Shown piece after piece: positions 8,012 to 16,278 of a stretch of 29,262 bases of DNA. Source of the DNA: a virus. Position 1 is the stretch's first letter. Each line of letters opens with the position of its first letter. The DNA is taken from positions 1 to 29,262 of the IMG/VR virus record IMGVR_UViG_3300025617_000881; one strand, 5' to 3'. The notes under the pieces were generated by a model, which searched no databases, was not told where the DNA came from, and saw nothing but the letters and a program-made list of their open reading frames with translations. The translations under genes and the position numbers were made by a program.

Positions 8012-8557
8012 CTACACCTTGTAAGTCCAGTAGTTTATCATTAAGGCCCTGCGCACTTTTGTAAAAGTAGTACGTGGATAGTGATGCCATGTATCGTTAG
8101 AAGGAACAAAGAACATACAACGATTGTCCTTTGCTTCTACTTGATAGTCATCACCTAACACTGTTCCAGGATATAATTCTTCGTGGTCAGTGTATATCAT
8201 AGCACTTAGTTTCTTTTCTAAGTGATCGTGATGTGGAAGTAATTCAAAGTCACCGTAGTCACTTATAATTTCTATCCTCGGAAACGTTCCTTCGAATGAC
8301 TCTCCGGTTACATGCTCAAAGAACAAACGATATGGACCGTCAGCAATGCTTCGTTGTAGTTCCCAGAGATTAGGCATTGCCGCTTCTGGAACATCACTTA
8401 CAAACAGTCTATAACTGTTTACTCTACGCCCACGTTCGAACTGTTCAGATTGGTGTTCAATTGCTTTTAGTTCTTTCAAACACTCTGGTGTTAGGAAGTT
8501 GTCTACAGTCCAATGTTTAAAAGGCTCAGTATATTCTTTAAACAGCGTATTGGACAT
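8012..8557 (-). CDS. 2OG-Fe(II) oxygenase (prolyl-hydroxylase-like)
   Basis: 181 aa. Double-stranded beta-helix dioxygenase pattern: H109-H110-D111 in LLPHHDHLEKKLS, the conserved YPGTVL turn, then NDTWHHYP with H158/H159 and R169 for 2-oxoglutarate. The start at 8555-8557 has GGAG 8 bases upstream. It overlaps the ParB-like gene by 20 bases and precedes the HNH gene by two bases. The substrate is unknown. In this DNA-modifying neighbourhood oxidation of a base or a protein is conceivable, but that is speculation. Confidence 0.75.
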   Translation of the reverse strand: MSNTLFKEYTEPFKHWTVDNFLTPECLKELKAIEHQSEQFERGRRVNSYRLFVSDVPEAAMPNLWELQRSIADGPYRLFFEHVTGESFEGTFPRIEIISDYGDFELLPHHDHLEKKLSAMIYTDHEELYPGTVLGDDYQVEAKDNRCMFFVPSNDTWHHYPRTTFTKVRRALMINYWTYKV

Positions 8558-9533
8558 TAACTGCTCCATTCATCATAGGCATATCAATAGTAAAGGGCAT
8601 AGTAACTAATGACTCGCAAGTACGCTTTTCATAAGCATTGATAATGCCGCTAGCAACTTTCTCTCGTACACCCATACCTCGATAGTTTGTTGGATACTCT
8701 TGAACGAATTCATCTTTAATATCTAAATGTAATCTATCAGCACTTTCAAAGAACTGCGAACATTCATAAAAGACATCTTCAAATGTTTCGTCATCGTAAC
8801 TGTCGGCTTCTTCCATTAGCTCTTTAACTTTTAGGAAACCCATCATTGTTGCTGTTGGAATCTTTTCAGTAGGCCAGTATGTACGTATCTTAGATAATAC
8901 CTGTTCTACATTTTCTACACCAAAGTGTTCTTCAGCAAGATACAAGTCTGTCATGTGTGTAATTACACCTGCTACACGTTTCTTATATCCTGTTGTACAC
9001 CCTGCGTTGTTTACTGCGTTCTCAATATTAACAGCACGATCATCACCGAGCAAGATGTTTTGCTTATGAATAAAGTATTTGGCCATTGGTTCATTGTCGT
9101 TATTCAATGCCATCAGCATCCAGCTTTCAACATTAGGGTCTGTGCTTTCTACATAGCATACAGGAATATCCATGTCTTCGCCGTACTCAAGCACCATTTC
9201 AATGCCGTGATGAGCACCGTCTGCTCCATAGTAAAGATCCTCGTCCGGATCGTAACGACAAGTTAGTGGCGTGATAACAATTGGGTTCCACTTGTTGCGA
9301 AGTTTTAAAATATGTGCTGGTTCTGGCCAGCGTTGACGTTCATAGTTTACAACAATTTTACTTGCTGGTACCCATGCTAATTTTAGAATATCTTTTAGAT
9401 TGTTTTCTCGTTTAGGAGGCTTGCCTACTCTTTGGCCAACCATACGTGCCACTTGGTTTAGTGGTACAACTTTACTTTTACGACCATGCGAAGGGTCGAA
9501 GGGTTCTTTGCGAAGTTTTTCTTTAACACTCAT
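8538..9533 (-). CDS. ParB/Srx-like domain protein
   Basis: 331 aa. Residues about 53-130 resemble the ParB N-terminal (ParB/sulfiredoxin) fold: VPASKIVVNYERQRWPEPAH, then PIVITPLTCRYDPDEDLYYG, then A104-DGAHHGIEMVLEYG, where DGAHH takes the place of the G-x-H-R nucleotide-binding box. The rest is helical and unassigned. Phage ParB-like proteins include nucleases and CTP-binding proteins, so the activity is unclear. AGGAAAG ribosome site upstream; promoter at 9590-9618. First gene of the five-gene minus operon 5550-9533. Confidence 0.6.
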   Translation of the reverse strand: MSVKEKLRKEPFDPSHGRKSKVVPLNQVARMVGQRVGKPPKRENNLKDILKLAWVPASKIVVNYERQRWPEPAHILKLRNKWNPIVITPLTCRYDPDEDLYYGADGAHHGIEMVLEYGEDMDIPVCYVESTDPNVESWMLMALNNDNEPMAKYFIHKQNILLGDDRAVNIENAVNNAGCTTGYKKRVAGVITHMTDLYLAEEHFGVENVEQVLSKIRTYWPTEKIPTATMMGFLKVKELMEEADSYDDETFEDVFYECSQFFESADRLHLDIKDEFVQEYPTNYRGMGVREKVASGIINAYEKRTCESLVTMPFTIDMPMMNGAVNVQYAV

Positions 9534-9589
9534 TTGTCTTTCCTTTATTTGACTCTAAGGGATATAGACTTTCACTCGTCTATTTTATA

Positions 9590-9618
9590 AGTGTAGTATC
9601 TTTTAAAGGAAATGTCAA
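9590..9618 (-). promoter_or_regulatory. Sigma70-like promoter for the 5550-9533 operon
   Basis: Minus strand: TTGACA (9613-9618), 17-base spacer, TACACT (9590-9595). The -35 box overlaps the stop codon of the upstream HNH gene. Confidence 0.7.
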
Positions 9619-10136
9619 GTGTTTTTGGAAAGAAAAGTATGCCAGGATGGATGTCTACAGTCAAAGCCTTGAAGCCGCCGTTTCTCTGATAGCTCATAGT
9701 AGTCAGGTCGATAAGGTGCTCGGGACGGTTTCATTATGGTCTTATCTCCCTTAGCACCATTACATTTCCTACAAGCAGTTACAAGGTTAAGCCAATTACT
9801 CTTGCCACCTTTGCTTAAAGGTACTACATGATCAACAGTTCTGTTTTTGGTTTCGCAATGTGTTCCGCAGTATTGGCATGTGAACTGGTCACGTATATAA
9901 ACATTACGCTTGCTCATTCTTACGTATGTTTTTTTCTTATGGTATTCTTTTAATATAAGAACAGCCGGAACTTGTGTTTGCCAATTTGCTGAATGTACAA
10001 TCCAATCTTCGTGCCAAGCAAGCACCCTTGCTCTATCAAGTACAAGATATCGTATAGATTCCTGCCAAGATACAACACTAAGTGGTAAAAAGCTCAAGGG
10101 CTGTGCGTCTGCGTTTAGCAACAATGTGTCTGACAA
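9615..10136 (-). CDS. HNH endonuclease, cellular-type
   Basis: 173 aa. N-terminal LNADAQPLSFLPLSVVSWQE and the KEYHKKK segment match a widespread family of bacterial HNH nucleases. The catalytic zinc domain has C87-x-x-C90, D102-H103 in RTVDHVVPLSKGG, and C122-x-x-C125-N126 followed by GAKGDK. The start codon is TTG at 10134-10136, chosen because AGAGGAAC sits 8 bases upstream. It ends inside the promoter of the ParB-like operon. The resemblance to cellular proteins suggests acquisition from a bacterium. Confidence 0.85.
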   Translation of the reverse strand: MSDTLLLNADAQPLSFLPLSVVSWQESIRYLVLDRARVLAWHEDWIVHSANWQTQVPAVLILKEYHKKKTYVRMSKRNVYIRDQFTCQYCGTHCETKNRTVDHVVPLSKGGKSNWLNLVTACRKCNGAKGDKTIMKPSRAPYRPDYYELSEKRRLQGFDCRHPSWHTFLSKNT

Positions 10137-10215
10137 AGGTAAGTTCCTCTACAAAACTATTTAATGGATGGACCAGATATAAAGTATGAACACTTTAATT
10201 TAGTTAATTATAGAT

Positions 10216-11070
10216 ATGCAAGACACAATATTGATTACAGGTTCAAAAGGATTTTTTGGAAAGCAGTTAGTGGACAGACTGAAACCTACCGGATTCAAAA
10301 TTCGCGAGATAGATATTGACGGTGGCAAGAATTATAACAGCCTAACCGAAAAAGATCTAAAAGGTGTACGGTATGTAGTTCACTTAGCTAATTCTGCTAG
10401 GATAATGCCTAGCTGGAAAGAGCCTGCTCATTATTATACAAACAACCTAAGTGACACAACAAACTTTTTTATTACTTGTCAAAAAGCAGGAGTTGAAAAG
10501 TTCTTATACTTTAGTAGCAGTAGCGTCTATGGTAACAATGGCGAGGAATATCAAAGTGAGGATCATAGATTGTGTCCTACAAATCCGTATGCTGTTAGTA
10601 AAATGGCCGCAGAACATAGTCTTAAGTTGTTTGCTGATTCTACCAAATTGATTATTGTTAGACCGTTTACTATGTTTGGCGAAACTATGCCACTTGTACA
10701 CAACGCACTAGTGATAGGAAAATTTGTAAATGCTTGGAAAAACAACAAGCCTTTAACAATCGACGGCAATGGCCAACAGAAACGGGATTTTATATCGGTT
10801 GACGACTCGGTGGATGCTGTGTTATTATTATTAGAACTTGCTAACAATGGTACCTATAATATTGGAACAGGTAAAAGCATAAGCATATTAGATCTAGCAG
10901 AACTTTTTGATTGTCCAACAGTGTTTGGACCAAATAGAAGAGGTCCTGAATACGATACATGTGCTGACGTTAGTAAGTTGAAGGCGCTAGGGTTTACACC
11001 TAGTATAGACGTAATGAATTGGATACTTGAACACAAGAAGAATAATTTTGAGGAGTTAAAATGCCACTAG
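10216..11070 (+). CDS. NAD-dependent epimerase/dehydratase (extended SDR)
   Basis: 284 aa. Nucleotide-sugar-modifying family. It has the NAD-binding G9-SKGFFG15 turn near the N-terminus, the SSSSVYG segment at about 100-106, the catalytic Y125-x-x-x-K129 in NPYAVSKMA, and the substrate-domain motif [14 protein letters not shown]. Likely acts on a UDP- or GDP-sugar, for host surface or virion glycans; the exact reaction is unclear. It overlaps the ClpP gene by 10 bases. It is slightly short for the family (usually 300-330 aa) but the core motifs are intact. Confidence 0.82.
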   Translation: MQDTILITGSKGFFGKQLVDRLKPTGFKIREIDIDGGKNYNSLTEKDLKGVRYVVHLANSARIMPSWKEPAHYYTNNLSDTTNFFITCQKAGVEKFLYFSSSSVYGNNGEEYQSEDHRLCPTNPYAVSKMAAEHSLKLFADSTKLIIVRPFTMFGETMPLVHNALVIGKFVNAWKNNKPLTIDGNGQQKRDFISVDDSVDAVLLLLELANNGTYNIGTGKSISILDLAELFDCPTVFGPNRRGPEYDTCADVSKLKALGFTPSIDVMNWILEHKKNNFEELKCH

Positions 11071-11678
11071 TACCTATGGTAATTGAAAGTTCATCTAACG
11101 GTGAACGTGCTTTCGACATTTACAGTCGATTGTTAAAAGAAAGAATTGTTATGCTTAACGGACCTGTTGAGGATAATATGGCTAACCTAATTGTAGCCCA
11201 ACTATTATTTTTAGAAAGTGAAAACCCAGAAAAAGATATTTCACTGTTTATTAATTCACCTGGAGGTTCTGTAACGTCAGGACTATCTATTTACGATACC
11301 ATGCAGTTTATTAAACCTGATGTAAAAACTTACGTTATGGGTCAAGCGGCTAGCATGGGTTCATTCTTAGCTATGGCTGGTACAGCAGGTAAACGTTACG
11401 TGTTACCAGAAAGTCGCACAATGATTCACCGTGTAAGCTCAGGGACACGTGGAACAGGAGGCAGTGTACATATTCAAGAGATGGAGATGGAAGATAATAT
11501 TCGTCACTTGGAAGAGTCTAAGCGTATCAATAAACGCCTAACTGAATTGTATGTTAAACATAACACCGCAGGCAAAGACTATGATGAGATGTTTGAAACT
11601 ATGAAGTTTGATACATTCCTCAGTGCTGAAGAAGCAGTAGAATGGGGTTTGGCTGATAAGGTTATTGATAAGAGATAA
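11061..11678 (+). CDS. clpP: ATP-dependent Clp protease proteolytic subunit
   Basis: 205 aa, normal for ClpP. The catalytic serine is S98 in GQAASMGSF and the histidine is H123 in TMIHRVSSG, with the aspartate in the HNTAGKDYD segment. The oxyanion-binding [12 protein letters not shown] (63-74) is present. ClpP forms a tetradecameric chamber and needs a Clp ATPase, here presumably supplied by the host. The start has GAGGAG upstream. Translation is probably coupled to the epimerase gene (10-base overlap). Phage ClpP may tune host proteolysis or process virion proteins; which of these applies cannot be seen. Confidence 0.93.
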   Translation: MPLVPMVIESSSNGERAFDIYSRLLKERIVMLNGPVEDNMANLIVAQLLFLESENPEKDISLFINSPGGSVTSGLSIYDTMQFIKPDVKTYVMGQAASMGSFLAMAGTAGKRYVLPESRTMIHRVSSGTRGTGGSVHIQEMEMEDNIRHLEESKRINKRLTELYVKHNTAGKDYDEMFETMKFDTFLSAEEAVEWGLADKVIDKR

Positions 11679-12233
11679 TTAAATCCAGCTTTCAATAGTC
11701 TGTTGACTACAAGCTAGTACAGCATTATCCCACTGGTTCTCAGTAGGTGTATTGAAAATCCAATCTAAAGATGGTGATTTAAGAATTAACCAACTATGGG
11801 CGGGGGTCCAAGGCCCTTGCCCTTTTAGTTCGCCTTCCAACTGTCCTGGTCCCCAACTAGAATGTCCAAAGAACACTCTCCATTCGCTAGGCTGATTCTC
11901 TCCTAGCTCTTGAAACATATTAGGGTCAGATGTAATACCCATATTCATATTAATAACATTCGATCTAGGCTGTCTAAAATCAATTGAATGGGTCATGAAT
12001 ACTAAGTTTGTGTGTACTGGGCCGCCCCAATACATTGTGTGTTGTCCAATATGATCAGGACAATAAGGTCCGTTTACTAATTCTTTTATTTGATGATTTG
12101 TTGGCCTGTTGATAACAACGCCTGCGGAACCAGCTTCGCTATGTTCCCAAAGATAAATTACGCTTTTTTTAAAACGCTGATCTGTACACTGTGGTGGAGC
12201 AACTAAACAATCGCCTGCTTTAAGATCGTACAT
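11679..12233 (-). CDS. YqgE/AlgH family protein (UPF0301)
   Basis: 184 aa, close to the family length. Characteristic opening: KAGDCLVAPPQCTDQRFKKS, then VIYLWEHSEAGSAGVVINRP, then MYWGGPV and FGHSSWGPGQLEGEL. The biochemical role of the family is not settled; bacterial AlgH has been linked to transcription control. It abuts ClpP tail to tail with no intergenic base. The ribosome site lies within the end of the upstream gene (AGGATAAC). Confidence 0.85.
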   Translation of the reverse strand: MYDLKAGDCLVAPPQCTDQRFKKSVIYLWEHSEAGSAGVVINRPTNHQIKELVNGPYCPDHIGQHTMYWGGPVHTNLVFMTHSIDFRQPRSNVINMNMGITSDPNMFQELGENQPSEWRVFFGHSSWGPGQLEGELKGQGPWTPAHSWLILKSPSLDWIFNTPTENQWDNAVLACSQQTIESWI

Positions 12234-12234
12234 G

Positions 12235-12507
12235 TTATCCTGCCCTGGTTGGACTTACCCATCCGCCGTACTTTTCGCTTTTGGCTTTGATGTTATCTAG
12301 GCTTACACGGCTGTCACCTTTCTTTTGTGTTTTATCAGTATCTCTAGCTCTTAACCCTTGTGCTTTACAACTGGCAAGATTACTTGCTCCAAGTTTGCTG
12401 TCAGGCTTAGAACTTCGACATAACGCAACACTGGCCTTGCCACGTTTTCTACGTGCGGACCTTGCTTTCTTACTTGCTTCTTCTTGTACAATATCTCTAA
12501 TACGCAT
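12235..12507 (-). CDS. Small basic conserved-looking phage protein
   Basis: 90 aa, very rich in K, R, S and A (KKARSARRKRGKAS). Contains ALCRSSKPDSKLGASNLASC, a serine-rich segment I associate with small T4-like marine phage proteins, but the function is unknown. It is probably nucleic-acid binding by charge. The stop is one base from the start of the AlgH gene, whose ribosome site it contains. Confidence 0.6.
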   Translation of the reverse strand: MRIRDIVQEEASKKARSARRKRGKASVALCRSSKPDSKLGASNLASCKAQGLRARDTDKTQKKGDSRVSLDNIKAKSEKYGGWVSPTRAG

Positions 12508-12515
12508 AATATTAT

Positions 12516-12737
12516 TTAACCATTTTCTTCTATCATATCACACAGTGTGACAATGTGCTCTTTTGTATCGTATTCGTCTGGAATTAGGTTATTAACATCT
12601 CCAACTTTTATTTGTTCTAGCTTTGCCGACAGCTCATCGCCTGTATAGTTTGATTCAGCATCGCGAATCATGTTAGCAATAGTCATTCCTCTGTCATTAA
12701 TAGTTTCTATAGCAGTATAAAGTTCTTCTTTTGTCAT
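12516..12737 (-). CDS. Small acidic unknown protein
   Basis: 73 aa, predicted mostly helical and acidic (MTKEELYTAIETINDRGMTI). No family is recognised. The start ATG overlaps the stop of the upstream membrane protein gene (AATGA), so translation is coupled. Small acidic helical proteins of this kind are frequent in T4-like accessory regions. Confidence 0.6.
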   Translation of the reverse strand: MTKEELYTAIETINDRGMTIANMIRDAESNYTGDELSAKLEQIKVGDVNNLIPDEYDTKEHIVTLCDMIEENG

Positions 12738-13018
12738 TTATGTTTGCCTTCTAATTCTTTAATGCGAGCTTCTAGTTCGTCAATTTTGCTTGTTATTTTA
12801 GGATACTTTACACGCCAAGCATTGGGATCGTTCTGTAACCAAGTCCATCCCCAACGTAGTGCTAGATACTCAAGTGTAGCATCAAACTTCTTTACTGCCC
12901 AGGTTGCCATTCTTGTGTCTTTAAACCAAAACAAGAAAGCGGCACCAAAGAGTGAACCTGCGATTGCTGTGTAAATCCACAGTCTATCGGATGCCATCTG
13001 TTGTATCATTTCCCACAT
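12734..13018 (-). CDS. Small membrane protein with coiled-coil tail
   Basis: 94 aa. One membrane segment at about 15-33 (WIYTAIAGSLFGAAFLFWF), then an aromatic stretch (ALRWGWTWLQNDPNAW) and a C-terminal heptad region (KIDELEARIKELEGK). Clear AGGAG ribosome site 7 bases before the ATG. Function unknown. It is divergent from the gene at 13075. Confidence 0.65.
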   Translation of the reverse strand: MWEMIQQMASDRLWIYTAIAGSLFGAAFLFWFKDTRMATWAVKKFDATLEYLALRWGWTWLQNDPNAWRVKYPKITSKIDELEARIKELEGKHK

Positions 13019-13045
13019 GTTATTCTCCTATATGTTTACTTATCT

Positions 13046-13055
13046 TAAATATACT
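13046..13055 (+). promoter_or_regulatory. T4-late-like promoter element
   Basis: Plus strand TAAATATACT, identical to the element at 486-495 on the minus strand and close to T4 late TATAAATACT. It lies 20 bases before the ATG at 13075. Confidence 0.35.
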
Positions 13056-13074
13056 AAATGAACAGAGAAAAAAC

Positions 13075-13626
13075 ATGAAAATTCAAGTGGTCACTACCTG
13101 GAATAATAGGTTATATAAAAATTATGCTTATAGATTCGATCAAACATATAATTGGCCGTTTGATTTAACTGTTTATAATGAAGACGAAGACATGTATGAT
13201 AAGATACCTGATCTTAAAAAATTCATAGAAAGAACTAAAGATAGAGAAAATACAAGATTTTCTTACAAAGTTTACGCATACGTACATGCCATACTTAATT
13301 GCGCAAGTGACGTAGATGGTTTAATAGGTATAGATGCTGACAGCGTATTCTATAAGTCAATAGATGTTGATTGGATTAAAGAACATATTCATAAAGACGA
13401 TTGTATGATGAGTTACTTAGGGCGTGGTAGTAATTATAGTGAATGTGGATTTTTATATTTTAATATGCGCCATGATCAAACTAAAGATTATGCTCTTTAC
13501 ATGAAAAAGATGTATGATAACCGTTGGATATATACCTTACCAGAATCTCATGACAGTTATGTTTGGGACCATGTTAGAGAAAGATTTGAAGGAACTAAGA
13601 ACGTAAAAAATAAAAAAGATGTATGA
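13075..13626 (+). pseudogene. Glycosyltransferase-like protein, truncated by a tandem duplication
   Basis: 183 aa as it reads now. The segment DGLIGIDADSVFYKSID has a D-x-D as in GT-A-fold glycosyltransferases, and the N-terminus MKIQVVTTWNNRLYKNYAYR fits a beta-alpha start. The last 9 codons arise from the junction of a 109-bp tandem duplication that shifts the frame and ends at TGA 13624-13626. Removing one copy restores a single 218-aa frame from 13075 to 13840. The ATG at 13075 is chosen over longer frames because they enter the intergenic region. Either the gene was recently broken or the reading or assembly contains an extra unit. Confidence 0.65.
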
Positions 13627-13722
13627 TAACCGTTGGATATATACCCTACCAGAATCTCATGACAGTTATGTTTGGGACCATGTTAGAGAAAGATTTGAAG
13701 GAACTAAGAACGTAAAAAATAA
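13504..13722 (+). repeat. 109-bp tandem duplication (two copies)
   Basis: Copy 1 starts at 13504 and copy 2 at 13613. They differ at one base by eye (13537 T, 13646 C). The unit begins in a run of A bases and ends in another (GTAAAAAATAA), which would favour slippage or misalignment. 109 is not a multiple of three, so the frame changes by +1. Confidence 0.95.
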
Positions 13723-13840
13723 TAATATCGGAGACGGAATGGGCGGGCACGTACAGGCTAGATCGATATTAGGAACAGTTTATGATCATACAAAAGGCTT
13801 AAGAAAAATATCAGGCAAAAGCCCAGAGATAGATTTATAA
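13619..13840 (+). pseudogene. C-terminal remnant of the duplicated glycosyltransferase-like gene
   Basis: 73 aa from an ATG inside copy 2 of the repeat. Its first 34 residues equal the C-terminal part of the preceding frame, and the rest (GDGMGGHVQARSILGTVYDH) is the original C-terminus. There is no ribosome site in front of the ATG, so independent expression is doubtful. Its stop overlaps the next gene's start by one base (TAATG). Confidence 0.6.
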
Positions 13841-14499
13841 TGGATAAAGAAACACACCAATGGTTACGTAGAGCCAATATTGCCAGACCGTGGAACGGAT
13901 ATGTATATATTAATGAGCTCGGTTGGAGAAGCAATAATCAGCCTATGTGGCCAGAGCCTATTGAAGAAAGCATCGTGTTGATAGGGTGTAGTCAAACATT
14001 CGGTGGTAGCTTGCCCTATGAAGATACTATAGCACATCAATTAGAAAAACTGTCCGGGAGACAGGTATTAAATCTAGGGTGGCCTGGTTCAAACAATCAT
14101 TGGATATGGAAAATGATTGTGGATATTCAAACACATTCAACTCCTTGGGCTATTGTTGTTAACTGGACTAGTCCTGTTAGATACTACGAATGGCATACAG
14201 ATAGAATGGCCATGATCACAATGCCAAATGATACTAATGATAAATTGTTGTTCAAATTTATGGAACGTAATCCTGATTATCTAGAGAGTTTGAACACATA
14301 TATAATACAAAGTTCTAGACTGTTATGCCGCAGTAATCACTATGTTGATTTTACTTGGAATACTGGACTTCAAAACATTAACGATCTTTATTATATTAAA
14401 GGTGTTGATCAAGTATCTAAAGAAGATTATCACTGGGGTCCAAGAACTAATAAGATTGCCAGCCATTATGTTAACAATCAACTAAAAGATCAGCTCTAG
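13840..14499 (+). CDS. SGNH/GDSL-hydrolase-like protein
   Basis: 219 aa. It has a possible block I, IVLIGCSQTFGGSLPYED (serine in G-C-S-Q-T-F-G), then QVLNLGWPGSNNHW with G and N where SGNH enzymes have blocks II and III, and near the C-terminus EDYHWGPRTNKIASHYV with a D-x-H. This is the order of an SGNH esterase fold, which in phages may act on cell-surface glycans. The activity is inferred. The start overlaps the upstream stop by one base, and the 3' end overlaps the convergent gene by 29 bases. Confidence 0.6.
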   Translation: MDKETHQWLRRANIARPWNGYVYINELGWRSNNQPMWPEPIEESIVLIGCSQTFGGSLPYEDTIAHQLEKLSGRQVLNLGWPGSNNHWIWKMIVDIQTHSTPWAIVVNWTSPVRYYEWHTDRMAMITMPNDTNDKLLFKFMERNPDYLESLNTYIIQSSRLLCRSNHYVDFTWNTGLQNINDLYYIKGVDQVSKEDYHWGPRTNKIASHYVNNQLKDQL

Positions 14500-15319
14500 A
14501 ACATCTTAACCAGAATGCTTTCCATTCTGAAAAACTTGCCTCAAACACAGGAAACAATCTAGTCTGTTTGCTCTCCCTGTGCCACACACTTACAACATCT
14601 GGGTTGAATGGTCTTGCCCAATCCCATAACATAGTAAACCACTCGTCCCAAAACATATTAGGGAACTGTGTATGTTTTTGATCTTTATAAGTGCTCCACC
14701 CTTCATGTAGTGTCCAACAGTCGATAAAGTGCGGGCCTTCAATAAACTTTCTTTTAAGCAATATCGCTCTGCTATTTTTAGGATACACTTTGTCTAGGTC
14801 TGCCATATCTGTTATTGTTTGATACTTAAACTTGTTTAGTTCTTCAGGAAAGTCTTGTTCAGTCATTGCCGCTACTAGCGGACATGGTTCATTCAGCAAC
14901 CAACTAGCCCATGCCAGTTTAGCACCTTTGTTTATGCTTGGTATAACATTCATTCTAAGATTACATCTAGCTAATGGGCCATGCTTCATTAAACTTATCA
15001 TAACTTTAATGGTGCTGTCTAATGTCCATTGATCATCTTCTTTTACCTTATCGTATAATCCAAACCACAACGGGCTTCGATGTCTTAGATCATAACCTGT
15101 TACATCGTGCTTGAGAGATTCGTGTTTGGCCACAGTCCAATCTATCATAATATCTGAATCTTGTATTGTGTACAGTCTAAATTGTACACTGTCAAACCAT
15201 GCTGAAAATTCTTCGAAACTAGGATAAACTGCTTCTGAAGTTTCAAAGTCTTGCCAGCGATGGTGACCTTCCCATTGATCAAAAAGTCTGTGCCATTGAT
15301 AGAGTTTTAAGTTTTGCAT
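14471..15319 (-). CDS. Unknown 282-aa protein rich in Trp and His
   Basis: Start set at ATG 15317-15319 (MQNLKLYQWHRLFDQWEG); a longer GTG-started form to 15376 would overlap the divergent gene. No family is recognised. It is aromatic-rich (HHRWQDF, WFTMLWDWARPF) and mostly helical in appearance, with no membrane segment. It converges on the SGNH-like gene and is divergent from the gene at 15335, with only 15 bases between the two starts. Confidence 0.6.
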   Translation of the reverse strand: MQNLKLYQWHRLFDQWEGHHRWQDFETSEAVYPSFEEFSAWFDSVQFRLYTIQDSDIMIDWTVAKHESLKHDVTGYDLRHRSPLWFGLYDKVKEDDQWTLDSTIKVMISLMKHGPLARCNLRMNVIPSINKGAKLAWASWLLNEPCPLVAAMTEQDFPEELNKFKYQTITDMADLDKVYPKNSRAILLKRKFIEGPHFIDCWTLHEGWSTYKDQKHTQFPNMFWDEWFTMLWDWARPFNPDVVSVWHRESKQTRLFPVFEASFSEWKAFWLRCSRADLLVDC

Positions 15320-15321
15320 TC

Positions 15322-15331
15322 CATAAATACT
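15322..15331 (+). promoter_or_regulatory. T4-late-like promoter element between divergent starts
   Basis: Plus strand CATAAATACT differs from T4 late TATAAATACT at the first base. It lies only 3 bases before the proposed ATG at 15335, so a transcript from here would be nearly leaderless. The minus strand reads ATAAGTATTTATGG towards the gene at 15319. Confidence 0.35.
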
Positions 15332-15334
15332 TAT

Positions 15335-15745
15335 ATGAAAGACGGGGTAAGAGAAATATTCCGAGAACATGTCCACACTGTTGAGTCCCGCACAGGACTC
15401 ACACTGCCCCCTTTAGTCAAATTATACGTGGCCGAATTACTTGCTTATTACACAGACAAACCAGAAGAGATAAATCCACAACTGAGTTACACAATTCGAG
15501 TTAGTGAGATTACAAGCTCTATTTCAGCAAAACATTTAGGAGACGAACTATTATGGGTTACTGGAGTACTTGGTGCCCATAAACAAAAATACGGAATCAA
15601 TATCGATTACTTTCATAACCTAGGAGCTTCGGCTTATAGACAGACACACAGTGAAGTACTACACACCATAGCAGACGAATTTCCTGTTGTGAGCACCTTT
15701 GTTACAAAGGCCACTAGAGAATGTCCACCGGACTTAGATATTTAA
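15335..15745 (+). CDS. Unknown 136-aa phage protein
   Basis: Starts MKDGVREIFREHVHTVESRT. Helical, soluble, no recognised domain; includes LVKLYVAELLAYYTDKPEEI and a histidine-rich patch near 85-105. The ATG at 15335 is preferred to a TTG at 15314 because the latter lies inside the divergent gene. No ribosome site is visible. It is the first of three closely spaced plus genes ending at a terminator at 16248-16278. Confidence 0.6.
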   Translation: MKDGVREIFREHVHTVESRTGLTLPPLVKLYVAELLAYYTDKPEEINPQLSYTIRVSEITSSISAKHLGDELLWVTGVLGAHKQKYGINIDYFHNLGASAYRQTHSEVLHTIADEFPVVSTFVTKATRECPPDLDI

Positions 15746-15759
15746 AAGGATAATATATC

Positions 15760-16008
15760 ATGAAAGATCAGCAACTACCAGAACCAGTAACCATCACTAT
15801 CGAACAACTGTTCCAAGAGGAAGCATCTGCTCTGACAGTTTTGATAGAAGAGTTGGAACGCGAACTAATCAGTGCTGATTGGACTGATACAAAGTACTAC
15901 GAACTCCAAGAAGAGATTTTAAGACTAAGTCATACTATTGAATACTTTGCCCTTAGACTTGAAGGGTACTATGAAATAAAACGGAATGACGATCAAGACG
16001 ATGAATAA
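15760..16008 (+). CDS. Small acidic helical unknown protein
   Basis: 82 aa, acidic and strongly helical, with a likely coiled coil (EEASALTVLIEELERELISA, LQEEILRLSHTIEYF). AAAAGGA lies about 12 bases before the ATG. It overlaps the following gene by a few bases. Function unknown. Confidence 0.6.
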   Translation: MKDQQLPEPVTITIEQLFQEEASALTVLIEELERELISADWTDTKYYELQEEILRLSHTIEYFALRLEGYYEIKRNDDQDDE

Positions 16009-16249
16009 AACTGTTTATTATCTAGAGCATAAAGATTCAGGTCGAAGGTTAAAATGGTATAACACTCGTACTGGTGCTAGAATAGCACAGAAACTGCGTA
16101 ACAGAAAGCTAGGGTTTGGTGACGAACTAGAGCGGAAAATAATTAACGACAAGGAAGTTTGTTGGTACAGCACACCCAGAGACGGACATGCTAAAGGAAC
16201 ATGGATTGTTGTTGAAGATGTTATTGATAGTGTAGATTTATTAGAATAA
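16001..16249 (+). CDS. Small basic unknown protein
   Basis: 82 aa from ATG 16001 (MNKTVYYLEHKDSGRRLKWY); an in-frame ATG at 15986 would add five residues, and neither has a good ribosome site. Basic N-terminal half (TGARIAQKLRNRKLGF), acidic C-terminus (VEDVIDSVDLLE). No family recognised. The intrinsic terminator begins at its stop codon. Confidence 0.6.
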   Translation: MNKTVYYLEHKDSGRRLKWYNTRTGARIAQKLRNRKLGFGDELERKIINDKEVCWYSTPRDGHAKGTWIVVEDVIDSVDLLE

Positions 16250-16278
16250 GGGTGCTCGTCGAAGCACCCTTGTTTTTT
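16248..16278 (+). terminator. Intrinsic terminator
   Basis: A 9-bp stem (AAGGGTGCT/AGCACCCTT), 6-base loop CGTCGA, then G and TTTTTT. It ends the plus unit 15335-16249 and abuts the stop of the convergent permease gene. Confidence 0.9.

Noticed and set aside
13600-13640. Programmed frameshift at the A-rich junction of the glycosyltransferase-like gene
   Set aside because: The frame change needed is +1 and the A-run is not in the X-XXY-YYZ register used for -1 slippage. A 109-bp duplication explains the broken frame fully.
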